Of a DNA stretch of 64,000 nucleotides, positions 48,505 to 58,391 are shown piece after piece. Position 1 is the stretch's first letter; every line of letters begins with the position of its first letter. This stretch comes from Gnetum montanum (Eukaryota; Streptophyta; Gnetopsida; Gnetales; Gnetaceae), in assembly GCA_015680685.1 (NCBI GenBank), contig MNCI01030397.1, positions 1-64,000 on the forward strand, in the 5' to 3' direction. The position numbers were made by a program, and so were the translations under genes. Under the pieces are notes generated by a model, which did not search any database, was not told where the DNA came from, and was given only the letters and a program-made list of their open reading frames with translations.

Positions 48505-49776
48505 GAGTTTAGGTTGTATGCACTTAATCCAAGACTTAATCAATGGTAAACACCCTGAAGGTTATCTTATCCTCAAGGTAACCCAAGGCAGTTCCACCAA
48601 CCGTTAATGTACTATCCAAGTGGAACTCCACGATAATCCATCAGACAACATCAGTAGTGGCAATACCCACAATCATGGGGGATGCCATCTCCGAAACATT
48701 AGTACCCTTACCGACAGCCAGAACCATATGTATATTATGTGTAGCAACTGATTTCTGCAAGTAACTCTATGGGTCACACAACATCCCACCATCACTACCA
48801 AGTTCGGGAGTACTTTAGAAGGACTCCTTCTCCTCTGGGAGACACTCCATACCCACACCATCCTCCAAATCCATCCGCACCTCTTCCACATGTAGTTCCC
48901 ATAACACCTCCTGCTCCAACAATGCAAGGGAAACTCCCTACTCAACCGCAGCAACGTCACGCTGTGAAACCTGTGAATGTTCAACCTGCTACTGGTTCTA
49001 ACAACTGTAAAAAGAGAAGAACCTTCTTCAAAATCAAAAGCCCATACAAACTCTCGCAACAATAATTGATTGAGTCTATGTATACTCCTCCACCATCTAA
49101 CACTTCAAAGCACCCTTTAGTTCAACAACAGAGCTTCACGCAGACGATTATGTTAACACATACAGTAACTGACTGGATCAAGGGAGGCCACCTTCCCAGG
49201 AAACTAACTGATCCTAGAAGTCCCTTAATCCACCTTCAAGTCACTGGAAATGAACCACATAGGGCTCTTCTTGACTCAAGTTCCGGAGTCAACTTAATTT
49301 CATGAGAGATGTATCATGCCTAGAACCTGACACAACTTAAGAATAGCAACATTCAACTAGAGCTGGCAAACCAATCCATCACCATTCCCTTGGGATTGGT
49401 GGAGGACATTGTTACCACTATGTATGATTAGTCCTACCCAACTGACTTCCTAGTGATTGAAGTGAACAACAACGAAGGGGACTTCCCAATTATAATGGGA
49501 AGGGCATGGCTAAGCATAGTAGACGCATGCCTTAGGATGCGTGATCTTTCCTTCGAAATCTCTAAGATAAACATTTATGGAAAGATCAAGAAGAGGAAAG
49601 TTCCATGCATCACATACAGTGATTCATGGGGTGATGACATGGAGGAAATGCCTCCATGCAACAGGTGTGCCCATGAAACTTTGAAACAAAGATGCCTGTA
49701 CGTAGCAACCACACAAGTAGAAGACACCCTGTGGTTGACAACTACTAGAAGGAGTAGACAAATATGCATGGAATGA
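48505..49776 (+). pseudogene. Gag-protease linker and aspartic protease of the inner element
   Basis: The frame of gag continues through a Pro/Gln/Tyr-rich linker (48505-49065) into a retroviral-type aspartic protease. The active-site block reads ALLDSSSGVNLIS (49264-49302), where the family has D-S/T-G, so the catalytic glycine is serine. Then ELANQSITIPLGLVEDI (about 49354-49404), the hydrophobic block DFLVIE, and the second conserved block PIIMGRAWLSIVDACLRM (about 49489), equal to the usual PIILGRPFL. After 49776 no reverse transcriptase starts. Protease would cut Gag during particle maturation. Stops and the changed active site make it inactive. Confidence 0.85.
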
Positions 49777-51937
49777 ACTGAGGAAACAAACCATGCCAAC
49801 AACGAAGGCATAGACATGTTGGAATATGAGCATCACCAACTTGCACCCCTTAATCTAAGAACAACAACGGGGAGAAGTTCGACACTTCTACGAAATTCAA
49901 ATAGACGTTCATTATTTCGGATCTCTCCCTTAAAATTCATTCATGGGGGAGATGGCCACCTATGCTAACCATATGGAGCCCTCAGTTCTTTTTATTTTTT
50001 GTTTTACACATTTTTGTTTTACATGTTTTTGTTTTACAAGTTTTTTTTACAAGTTTTTGTTTTACACATTTTTGTTTTACAAATTTCTTTAACTTTTCTT
50101 GTTTTTGTTTAACAACATCGTTATACTTTTTCATTTTTCTTAGCTGCATGTGTGTGTGTGATCCACCCTATAATTTTGTCACCCAATAAGTGTTCGGAAT
50201 GATGGTATGAACTATTTTCATGTTGATTGCTAATGTTTGGTTTTTACCTTTAAGTCACAATGTTGATACTAAGGTATGTTTCTTTTGATATTGCAGGCAA
50301 TGAGATCACTTCATCCATCCATCCACCAGTTTCTATGGTCTCTCTCAGCTTGGAAATGTACAGTCCCCTTCAAAATAAGAACTTTTAATAAATCGGTGAC
50401 TAGGCATTTCTCAAACTAAGAAAGGACTCAAGGATTGAAAAGGGTGTGACTTCAAGGGAACTTGATGCTTTTGTGTTGGCCATTCTCGTGGGTGCTTGGA
50501 TGTTTTTCTTCTTGAGTTTTCTTACCATTTCAACGTTACCTAATTATTGGAAGCTGAGACAATAAAAATAAAAATAACAAAGTCTTTGCATAGTGTGGCT
50601 CTCACGCATAAAAACACAAAACAAACAAAAAGAAAGCAAACAACCAAGTGAGAATTCAAAGCACACCCCTTAGACAAAATAAATATTTAGGCTACAAGCA
50701 CTGGTTATGGAACTAAAAATGTTCCCTCTAACTAAGGCCCTTCTCGCTTCCCATTCTCCCCTTTGTTTCGTCAGAATGGTGGTGGCTCTTGGAGGAAGCA
50801 TTCTTGTTACTTCAAGTGGATGGATTGACCAAATGCATTGATGTGAAGTCACTGGATGTGGTTGGTTTGAGGCAAGAGTTGGAATGAGATTTTCCAAGTC
50901 ACATTAACCATGCAACACACAAAGGGCTATACACCACCTTGTTCTTGGGATTCCATTCCATTCTCTTCTCTCCATCCTTCTCTCCATTATTCACCTCATT
51001 GTCGATTGTATCATTAGTGTATATATTTTGGTTGATGCATTTTTTTCTTTTTGGTAAACACTTGTGGTTAAGACTTTAACTCTTGTTCCAAATGACATTC
51101 CCAGAGCCTACGAACTCTTTGAATGTGGGTTTGTCAAGGAATTAAAGGCATGAGCCTACTTTGGGGAGGATCCATTGACATTCCTATTTGGAGCACCAGT
51201 TAACTTCTTTTCCCTAACATTTTTGCAATTAATTATTATTTTTTTCATTTCCATCTTGAAATCCATTTCACTAATGTTTTTTTAGTTGTTCCTTTTTATC
51301 TATCTTTCTTATTCCTTTCCTTTCTCCATTCTAAAGCTACCGGAGATTCGCGATTATTCATAGGGGTATGGGGCCCGAATTTTTCGATTTTCTCCTTGCC
51401 TCAAATTTTTTGATTTTCTTCTTAACCCCTACACCTTCGGTAGTCATCATTAATATATTTCCCGATCCAAATCATCCATACCACAACCTAGCCAATGAAC
51501 TTACACTGAAGCAAGGTATCAATTACATGATGCTTCATTTACCCTTGCTAATATAAGATGGTGTTGTGTGTGCAGATGGCGATCATGCAATAACAGATCG
51601 GATATGGAGGGAACACATGGAATGGAGTAGTGCTATAGCAGCTATGCGAGGAGCAAGATCGATGGTGAGTTTACCAATGGATAATGGAAGGCACAATCTT
51701 GGCATTGGCAGCAGCAACACTTCTTTCTCTCTCTCTCTTTCTCAGCCACCAACTAAGGCCTGATGTCATTGTAATAAGGTGTTCACCCTTGTCGTCATGA
51801 ACACCAGTTTTGTCAAGTCTTGTAATGATGATCCATTCACATGTCATCCCATTAGTTCCATTCCCCTCAATAATCCCATACCTTCCCAATATTCTATAAG
51901 GAACTCGAGGCTAAGTTTCCATTCAGTCATGGGGATA
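49777..51937 (+). other. Non-coding 3' internal region of the inner element
   Basis: The region has T-rich runs with repeated ttttgttttaca (49990-50090) and no pol. Around 51140-51170 the phrase gagcctactttggggaggat matches gagcctactttagggaggac at about 53435 in the outer element, so both share this region. The last 100 bp match the internal ends at 21476 and 55900-56015. A weak purine stretch (catggggata) precedes the 3' LTR. Confidence 0.6.
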
Positions 51938-52880
51938 TGATGAGACACGATGTCACATGGGCCGCGATATGGCATCCCATGTGATATCGCGTACATGATA
52001 TCATGGTCTGTTGCCATATCTATAAATAAGAGGTGACTCTCCCTTGTTTCCTCATCCTGGGCTAGAAGTAGGAAAACTCTGGCAGATTGATCACTCCAGA
52101 GATAGAATATTTTCCATGTGCCCGCAGTAGGAGTCCTAAAGTGAACAGATCTTTATTCGAGCAACATTGTACCTGAACACAAGTTGTGTACGGAAATAAA
52201 GATGAACTTCTTGGATAAACCTTGCAGTGCATGGAATAGGATTTATTTAATGTTTTCTCTCTCACCCTTAAACTCCTAGAATGCAGAATGAGTACGACTT
52301 GATTACGAGCATCTAAGTGTGACTACTTGGTAACCCAATGGCGTATCCAAGATCTGCACTTCGTAATCCCAGTGGTAGTCGTGCACAAAGATGTGTACGG
52401 TTAGTCAAGGAATCAGTTGCTCATCGCACTTAGGCTAGATTAGATTCTCTCAACCCTTTCCTCCTAGTTAAGTGCCTCAGTACGACCACTTCGAGCATGT
52501 GCGTTACGCGTGGTAATCCCAATGACGATTAACATTTGGTAGCCACAGTTGCATCAGTTCAGGGTGTGTATGCTAAGTGGGAAAGGATGCTGACGCTAGG
52601 TGATTTAGACTTAATCATTAGTTATAATTAGTAATTAGTTTCTCAACCCTTCAACTCAATAGCATAGGCGATAAAACAGGAAAAGCTATTAAAATCATAT
52701 ACCTCAGACTTACTTAACCATACACTGTGACAACTACAAGTAAGTTTGGGAAGACAACGAATGGTTAACCTTTATTGTTCCATGAGGCGTGTAGGCATTT
52801 AGTCTATGGAGTTTGACCAGATCATGCGTGATATGCTCATATTTTTATGGTTGAGTGTAGGGGTACCTTGCCACTCATCA
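51938..52880 (+). repeat. 3' LTR of the inner element, 943 bp
   Basis: It runs from TGATGAGACACGATG to TTGCCACTCATCA. TATA box ctataaata is at 52020-52028. It aligns from end to end with 45487-46447. Confidence 0.93.
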
Positions 52881-54777
52881 CATGGCCATACCGATATTCT
52901 TTCCATCATAAAACTAAGAATAAACTTGTGATCATTATGCCTGGATAGAAAGGTGAAGAACCAAGTGGGAATGTAAAAGGTGTGACATGAAGGAGATTTT
53001 TGGATTCTTTTGGATTACTTCTATGAGTTCTATCCTATTGTTTAGGTTGTATTATATCCTTGTAGATCTAACAAAAAATGTGAGTAAGAGTACAATAAGT
53101 TCTGCCTTATCATATCACTAGAAAGACATGTTACGCATGCCTAAAGGTAGTCCTCTAGTAAGGTTGACGCAAATAAAAATAAAAGAGCATAGAATAAATT
53201 TCTAGGGGTCTCACTAGAAAGACATGCTTGCATTTCTAGTGAGACCCCTAGAAATTTACCCATGCCTTATTATATATTAAATCATAGCTTGTGGTTTTGT
53301 ATAATATAATGTTAATTTTCCCAATCTAGTGATACTAACATGTGTTTTTTGCTCAATAGGTATGTCTTACATTCAACTCATTGAGTACCTAAGGACACTT
53401 TTAGACATGGTTATACAAGGGCACTAAGGGTTGGAGCCTACTTTAGGGAGGACCCACTTGCATAACTCTTGTTTTTCATACTTGCCAAGAAATTCCACAT
53501 CATCGTGTGCCTTCCAAAGCATCTAAAAAGCTTCCCATATCATCTAATACTTTGTCCATACATAAAAAATTTATTACCCATCTCTTGTCCATACAATAAA
53601 CTTTCACTATTTGAGATTTCTTCTTTAGGAACTTTGAACATCAAATTTTCAAAAACTGTGCATCATTAATGGCCATGACCCTCTAGATAAGCTTTAAATC
53701 TTTCAAATATTCCATTTACTCATTTTCCATTAAAAATTTAAAATTTTTAATGGTGATGTCATATTTACAATGTCGTAGACACCTATGATGTATGATCTAT
53801 GATGTTGTGCATATAAAAATAGTATATGTATGCGTAGGAGTTAGTGAAATATTTCGTTTCTCTCATTTGTAGCAAGAGAAGTTTTTGCAGTTTTTTCCTT
53901 AGCCCTTACACACTAGCTTCCAAAGGTCATAACTTCACCCTCATAGCTTTTCTTTTCAAAATTCTTCAATCTTGTTGATCTCAAAGTACTCAACTTAGTC
54001 ATTGGGTGGGGGGACAGAGGGGTGGTCCATTACATGATATAAGTGAAAATTTGAAAATTTGAACAAAAAATTCTTAATAATATAAGACATTATAAAGGAT
54101 AAGTACAAAGAAATAATAAAAATCTTCACATTAATTAATCAAACCAAGGCCAGAAAGATTTGAATAATACTCCAAATAGACCATATCAAGTATTTTAGGC
54201 AATAATAAGCAAGAAAAACAATAGAAGGTCATAAGTAACTAAAAGATATAACACCTAAGGGGTTTCTTTTTAAAAATTTTTAAACTCTACAATTGTAATA
54301 AGATAAGAACTTGAACTAAACAAGGGTAAGAATTTATTTGAACATCCTAATAATTTTAAATCCTCGTTGATTGTAGATGGTCCTAAAGAGGATACTAGAA
54401 GGAGGACCTTCACAACACAGGAGCAAAAGACCAAGAGGCTGTTGAAGAGGACAAGCAAGGGAACAACCCCCACAAGCAGAACATGTAGAGAAAGAGGCTC
54501 AATCATACATTTTATATCAAGAAACTCCTACTACAAAACATTCAACAAAAGAAAAGGCAGAAATTCCACAAGAACCTAAATAAGGATAGTGCCTCACATT
54601 GTTACTAGATTACCTCTAGGCCAACTAATAAGATTAATCATGTCCATGATCATCATAAAAATGAGTTTTGGTCTCTTTATGAAATTTTCTCTAAAAGTAG
54701 TGAAGATGCAACTTCAAGTGTCTCCATTATGGCCCACACTAATCAACAAAGGTGAATGGAACTTAGGAGAAACCTAC
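52881..54777 (+). other. Non-coding internal region of the outer element
   Basis: This continues the outer element interrupted at 45486. It contains the region shared with 51090-51200 of the inner element and a perfect hairpin (53195-53258). Short open frames, such as 54270-54506 minus and 54367-54579 plus, show no domain. Confidence 0.55.
53195..53258. repeat. Perfect 26-bp hairpin
   Basis: The arm at 53195-53220 contains ttctaggggtctcactagaa. It is the exact reverse complement of 53233-53258, with the 12-base loop gacatgcttgca. A partial copy of the loop side (cactagaaagacatg) occurs about 95 bp before. Confidence 0.88.
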
Positions 54778-55636
54778 TAATGAGTCATGATTTGCTTGGC
54801 CTTGACATTAGAGCCTTGTTATTGCTATTTGTTCTCCGTCGTGATGTTGGGTACTTGACATCAGGGCTACAATGTTGCGTACATGATGTTAGGGTCTAGA
54901 TGCGACATTGTGTACGTGATGTTAGGGTAAATATCTTGGCCTATAAATATAGCACCAATGGTCCAGTTTTTCATTAGTTAGTTTTTAGTTTTTAGTCAAT
55001 GTAGTGAATCTCTGGTATTTTATTCTCTCCAAAGTTAGAATATTTTCTGAGTGCCGTAGAAGGAGTCTAAGTATGTATGGTTCTTTGTTCGAACACTAAT
55101 GTACCTGAGTGCAATAGTGTGATGGGAATAAAAATGAACACTTTTGATAATTCTCACAACACTAAGAATAGATTAATATTTCTTTTAATGCACTTTACTT
55201 TACTGCATTTGAATTAAGCAATTTATTTTTAGTTGTTAATGAACACAAACATGACCACTTCAAGCATACATATAGTACTTGGTAATCCAACAATGCCCAA
55301 TAGTGCTATATGTGTTTAGGATTTGTCTAGGAAAGTGGGGCAGTTACTTGTGTTAGGTTAGTTTAGATCTTGTTTTACATCATTTATTATTTTAATTAAT
55401 TTATCTCTTTATTGTCATCAGGAGTAGCATAGAAATTAGACCACATCATATGCCTCACCTTGGACTAAACCATACATGATAAAGATACCACTAGTCCAAG
55501 TGGGAAGACAACAAACTACAATCAGAGCATAACGATCTAGATGCCACAACTAGTCCCAACCATGGAATTTGACCAGATCATGCATGAACGCTTATGATTT
55601 GTATGGTTGAGCATAGGGGTACCTCATCGTTCATCA
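54778..55636 (+). repeat. Solo LTR inside the outer element, 859 bp
   Basis: It starts TAATGAGTCATGATTT and ends CGTTCATCA. Flanks cctac (54773-54777) and cctag (55637-55641) match in four of five bases. TATA box ctataaata is at 54941-54949. It is closest in its U3 motifs to the LTR at 20599-21475. No primer site follows. Confidence 0.82.
54836..54935 (+). promoter_or_regulatory. U3 repeat array, gatgttgggtac type
   Basis: The units gtgatgttgggtacttgaca, aatgttgcgtacatgatgtt and gacattgtgtacgtgatgtt lie in a row before the TATA box, spaced about 30-38 bp. Each has a gtac centre with atgt/acat-like arms. Confidence 0.65.
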
Positions 55637-56001
55637 CCTAGCAATTTTGGTAGAACAAATAGGCCAATGCTAAAATGAAACTTAAAGAAATATTTACATC
55701 ATACTCAATAGAGAGGACATATGGAAAAAGAAGACAAGGATAAAATAGGAGAAACTTTCTAGAGGCCTGATGAGAAAAGGAAGAAGTTGATGGAAGAGCC
55801 ACCACTACCTAAAATACAAACTACATCAAGCCACTTCAAATTTTATTTTATTTTTTGTCATGTAACTATGTCATTTTTGCACACACCATTGCAGCACTCA
55901 GAGTTAGTCAATAGTTAGCATCAGTCAATAATTCCATCATTTCCAATTTTTTTTAAAGAAAGCTCAATCCTATCCTGTTAACTCAAGGACAAGTCTTTAC
56001 T

Positions 56002-56015
56002 CAATTGTGGGTGTA
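56002..56015 (+). promoter_or_regulatory. Polypurine-like tract before the outer 3' LTR
   Basis: caattgtgggtgta precedes TGATGAAA. The same element at 21476 reads (minus strand) caattgtgggggta, a better polypurine tract. Confidence 0.55.
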
Positions 56016-56873
56016 TGATGAAAGATCAGCTGGGTGCATCAAGGTAGATGCCTAGATGCATCTATTTGTGGAAAAGTTAATTTTTTGTCCACCAATGATA
56101 TCGTAGATTCAATATCGTATCTATGATGTCATAGATTTGATATCGTATCTCATGACACATTATCATATAAACAATATCATGAGATGCATGCTTACCTATA
56201 AATATAGGACTTGGGCATACAATCCAAAGAAGCTTCAATCAATCCTTAGGTAGATTCTTGTAGTTTCATTTTGAGGTTTTAGCAATAGAGTGAATACTTA
56301 TAGTGTGGTGTTGAGTAGTTGTATGGAATATTTATTCAATTGAAGTGTACTTGGGCATAGTTCATGTCTAGAAATAAAGATTGAGATTTCTTTTCATCAT
56401 TGTAGAATCCACCTAATTTTACTATTTTACTTAGCATAGCTTTTACTATTTTATTAGTTTAATCATTTATGTTTCCAAGTATTTACTTTCTTGTTCATTA
56501 GTAAAGCAAATGAGTACAACTGGTTTCGAGTGTTTAAGTATAATCGTTTAGTAATCCCAATAGTGTTGTTATTTGGTTCACCTAGTAACATAATGCCTAG
56601 TAACCCAGTAATGATTACATGAGCCCAAGACATGTACGATAAGGTAGGACTAAATGCTCATCAATTATTAATAACATCAATTATCATATGCCTCACTTTG
56701 GACTAAACCATGCGTGAAAAAGCTACCACTAGTCTAAGTGGGAAGACAATGTCCTATGATTAATGCTTAACAATCTAGATGCCACAACTAGTCCCATCCA
56801 CAAAATTTGATTGGATTGTGCATCAACACTTGTGATTCATATGGTTGGGTGTAGAGGTACTTGTCACTCATCA
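56016..56873 (+). repeat. 3' LTR of the outer element, 858 bp
   Basis: It starts TGATGAAAGATCAGC and ends GTCACTCATCA. TATA box ctataaata is at 56196-56204. The U3 has gatatcgtag, aatatcgtat, gatgtcatag and gatatcgtat units at 56097-56150. Confidence 0.9.
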
Positions 56874-56878
56874 CTAAC
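56874..56878. repeat. Target site duplication (right) of the outer LTR element
   Basis: ctaac is identical to 41351-41355. Confidence 0.85.
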
Positions 56879-57132
56879 CAAGTCTGATATCACTAGTCCA
56901 TTACTGTTGATGGTGGTATTGATCTTATGGCCTCATTATTCAAACCTAGTATCAGTGCTCTGTTACTACCAATGGTGGTCGTGGTCTTATGGTGGGTGGG
57001 CTGGATTTCCATTTTGGAGCCTACCTTTTCCTAAGAGCTACAACTTTCATTTTTTTACAATGTGGTGGTATTGACAAAATTCACCCCCCTCTCACCTAGC
57101 ATTGCACTAGATAGGTTGGCATCTTAGCGAAA

Positions 57133-57373
57133 ACTAGCTTAGATATATATATATATATATATATGAATTGGCCAAGACGATCTTAAAGAAGATGATGTTA
57201 ACCAAGCCTAACTACTAGATGAGGAAACAAGATAGATAAAAATTGAATCACTCATCTGTTCTCTCTTTTTCTACCCATTTCTCAGTTTAGTTATACCCTC
57301 TCAATCAAGTTTGTTTTGTCTTTGTTTTCTTGGGATGTTTTTGTGTTGTTATTTATGTGAGAGATTTATGTTT
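57133..57373 (+). repeat. Direct repeat, copy 1 (about 240 bp), starting with a TA run
   Basis: It begins actagctta followed by (TA)n at about 57142-57163. Next comes gaattggccaagacgatctt, aagaagatgatgttaaccaa, aggaaacaagatagataaaa and ctacccatttctcagtttag, ending near gagatttatgttt. Copy 2 at 58104-58331 has the same order. Together they bracket a helicase fragment. Confidence 0.82.
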
Positions 57374-57529
57374 GTTATATAATGGAGGATGCACCCATAA
57401 TTGTTGACACCTAATAGATTCACCATGTCAATTAGTTGTTTTCTCAATTATCATGCTTAAGAAAACATATGGCAGAGAAGTTTGCAAGTACCACATTCTA
57501 ATCACATAAGTTATACTAGTGGTTGAAGG

Positions 57530-57797
57530 AGCACAGTGTCAGCTACCATTACAATTGACATGAACCATGACTATTCATAAATCTCAAGGAATGACACTAA
57601 ATAAGGCTACTATTGATATATGTTCAAGAGGCATTATGGGTCTACCATTTGTTGGATTATCTAGAGTCAAGACCATTAACTCTTTGAAGATTCATCCTTC
57701 TCTCTTTGTGCAAAGATACAAAAAGACTTTAGATGCTAAACATCTCCATAGTAGAATTGCAGAGGAAAATCATTTTACTCAATTGGAAGATTAGGCA
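57530..57797 (+). pseudogene. Helitron/PIF1-type helicase C-terminal fragment
   Basis: The frame reads TIHKSQGMTLNKATIDI (from about 57570), then LPFVGLSRVKTINSL (about 57642) and LHSRIAEENHF before a stop at 57792. TIHKSQG and the LPFVGLSR block are the last two conserved motifs of PIF1/RecD-type helicases as found in Helitron proteins. A stop lies just upstream of the first block (QLPLQLT*TM). No earlier helicase motif is readable. It is a separate relic from the minus-strand Helitron at 22610-26960, which lacks exactly this part. Confidence 0.82.
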
Positions 57798-58103
57798 TAT
57801 TAAATTTACACTTATCACTATATTTTGCATTTTCCTCAATTCTATTCTACACCTCTATAATGTTTGTTACAGGAATAGTGTAATGTATTCGTTCATCAAC
57901 ATATACAAAATATAGAAGATTTTATTTCCACCAATTTATGTTTACCAGTATATATTAGTTGGTCTTCGAATAGTGATATTATTGAAATTGTTCAAATAAT
58001 ATTTTAATAGCCTAAACTTTTATAACAATATCCTTTATAATGATAATTGATAACTTTAAACTTTTGAAAAAATAATTAAATTCTACTCCTAGCCTGCAAC
58101 TTT

Positions 58104-58331
58104 ACTAGCTTATATATATATATGAATTTGTCAAGACAATCTTAAAGAAGATGATGTTAACCAAGCCCTACTAGGACAAGGAAACAAGATAGATAAAAAA
58201 GAAAATCACTCATCCATTCTCTCTTTCTCTACCCATTTCCCAATTTAGTTATGCTCTCTTGATCAAGTTTGTTCTATCTTTGTTTGTCCATGATGTTTTT
58301 GAGCTATTATTTACATGAGCGATTTATGTTT
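58104..58331 (+). repeat. Direct repeat, copy 2 (about 228 bp)
   Basis: It begins actagcttatatatatatat and follows the order of copy 1, ending gcgatttatgttt. Its last part forms one arm of a foldback with the bases that follow. Confidence 0.82.
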
Positions 58332-58391
58332 CAAAAACACCTCGAACAAACAAATATAGAACAAACTTGATTGAAAAGGTATAACTAAATT
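58242..58391. repeat. Imperfect 59-bp foldback (inverted repeat)
   Basis: The left arm 58242-58300 (aatttagttatg...tgatgttttt) pairs with 58333-58391 (aaaaacacctcg...ataactaaatt) around a 32-base loop. Long exact blocks pair, including atagaacaaacttgat with its complement. The right arm is therefore a partial inverted copy of the 3' part of the direct repeat. Confidence 0.75.

Larger units (their letters stand above)
45487..52880 (+). mobile_element. Inner LTR retrotransposon: gag-protease only, complete LTRs
   Basis: The 5' LTR (45487-46447), primer site (46449-46466), one long gag-protease frame (46591-49776), about 2.1 kb of non-coding T-rich sequence, and the 3' LTR (51938-52880) are all present. 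There is no reverse transcriptase, RNase H or integrase, and the space after protease is too short for them. The flanks cacga and catgg agree in only three of five bases, so the target duplication is decayed or the edges are off by a base. By eye the LTRs differ at roughly one base in 15-20, fewer differences than between the outer LTRs. That agrees with its being younger than the outer element it sits in. Confidence 0.9.
41356..56873 (+). mobile_element. Outer LTR retrotransposon (gypsy group), host of a nested insertion
   Basis: The element is bounded by two related LTRs (41356-42271 and 56016-56873) with ends TAATGAAG/TGATGAAA...CTCATCA and an exact 5-bp target duplication, ctaac. Inside are a decayed primer site, a gag remnant and non-coding sequence. 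A second complete element (45487-52880) and a solo LTR (54778-55636) have inserted into it. Without these insertions and one 5-bp target duplication it would be about 7.26 kb, close to the 7.39 kb of the inner element. No reverse transcriptase or integrase is readable, so it was probably gag/protease-only when it jumped. Confidence 0.88.

Noticed and set aside
48673-49062. 129-codon minus-strand open frame
   Set aside because: It is the opposite-strand shadow of the Pro/Gln-rich gag-protease linker, whose plus-strand frame is continuous with gag and protease.
54367-54579. 70-codon Arg/Thr-rich frame as a gag basic domain
   Set aside because: It is in the non-coding 3' part of the outer element, has no gag core next to it, and has an overlapping antisense frame of similar length.
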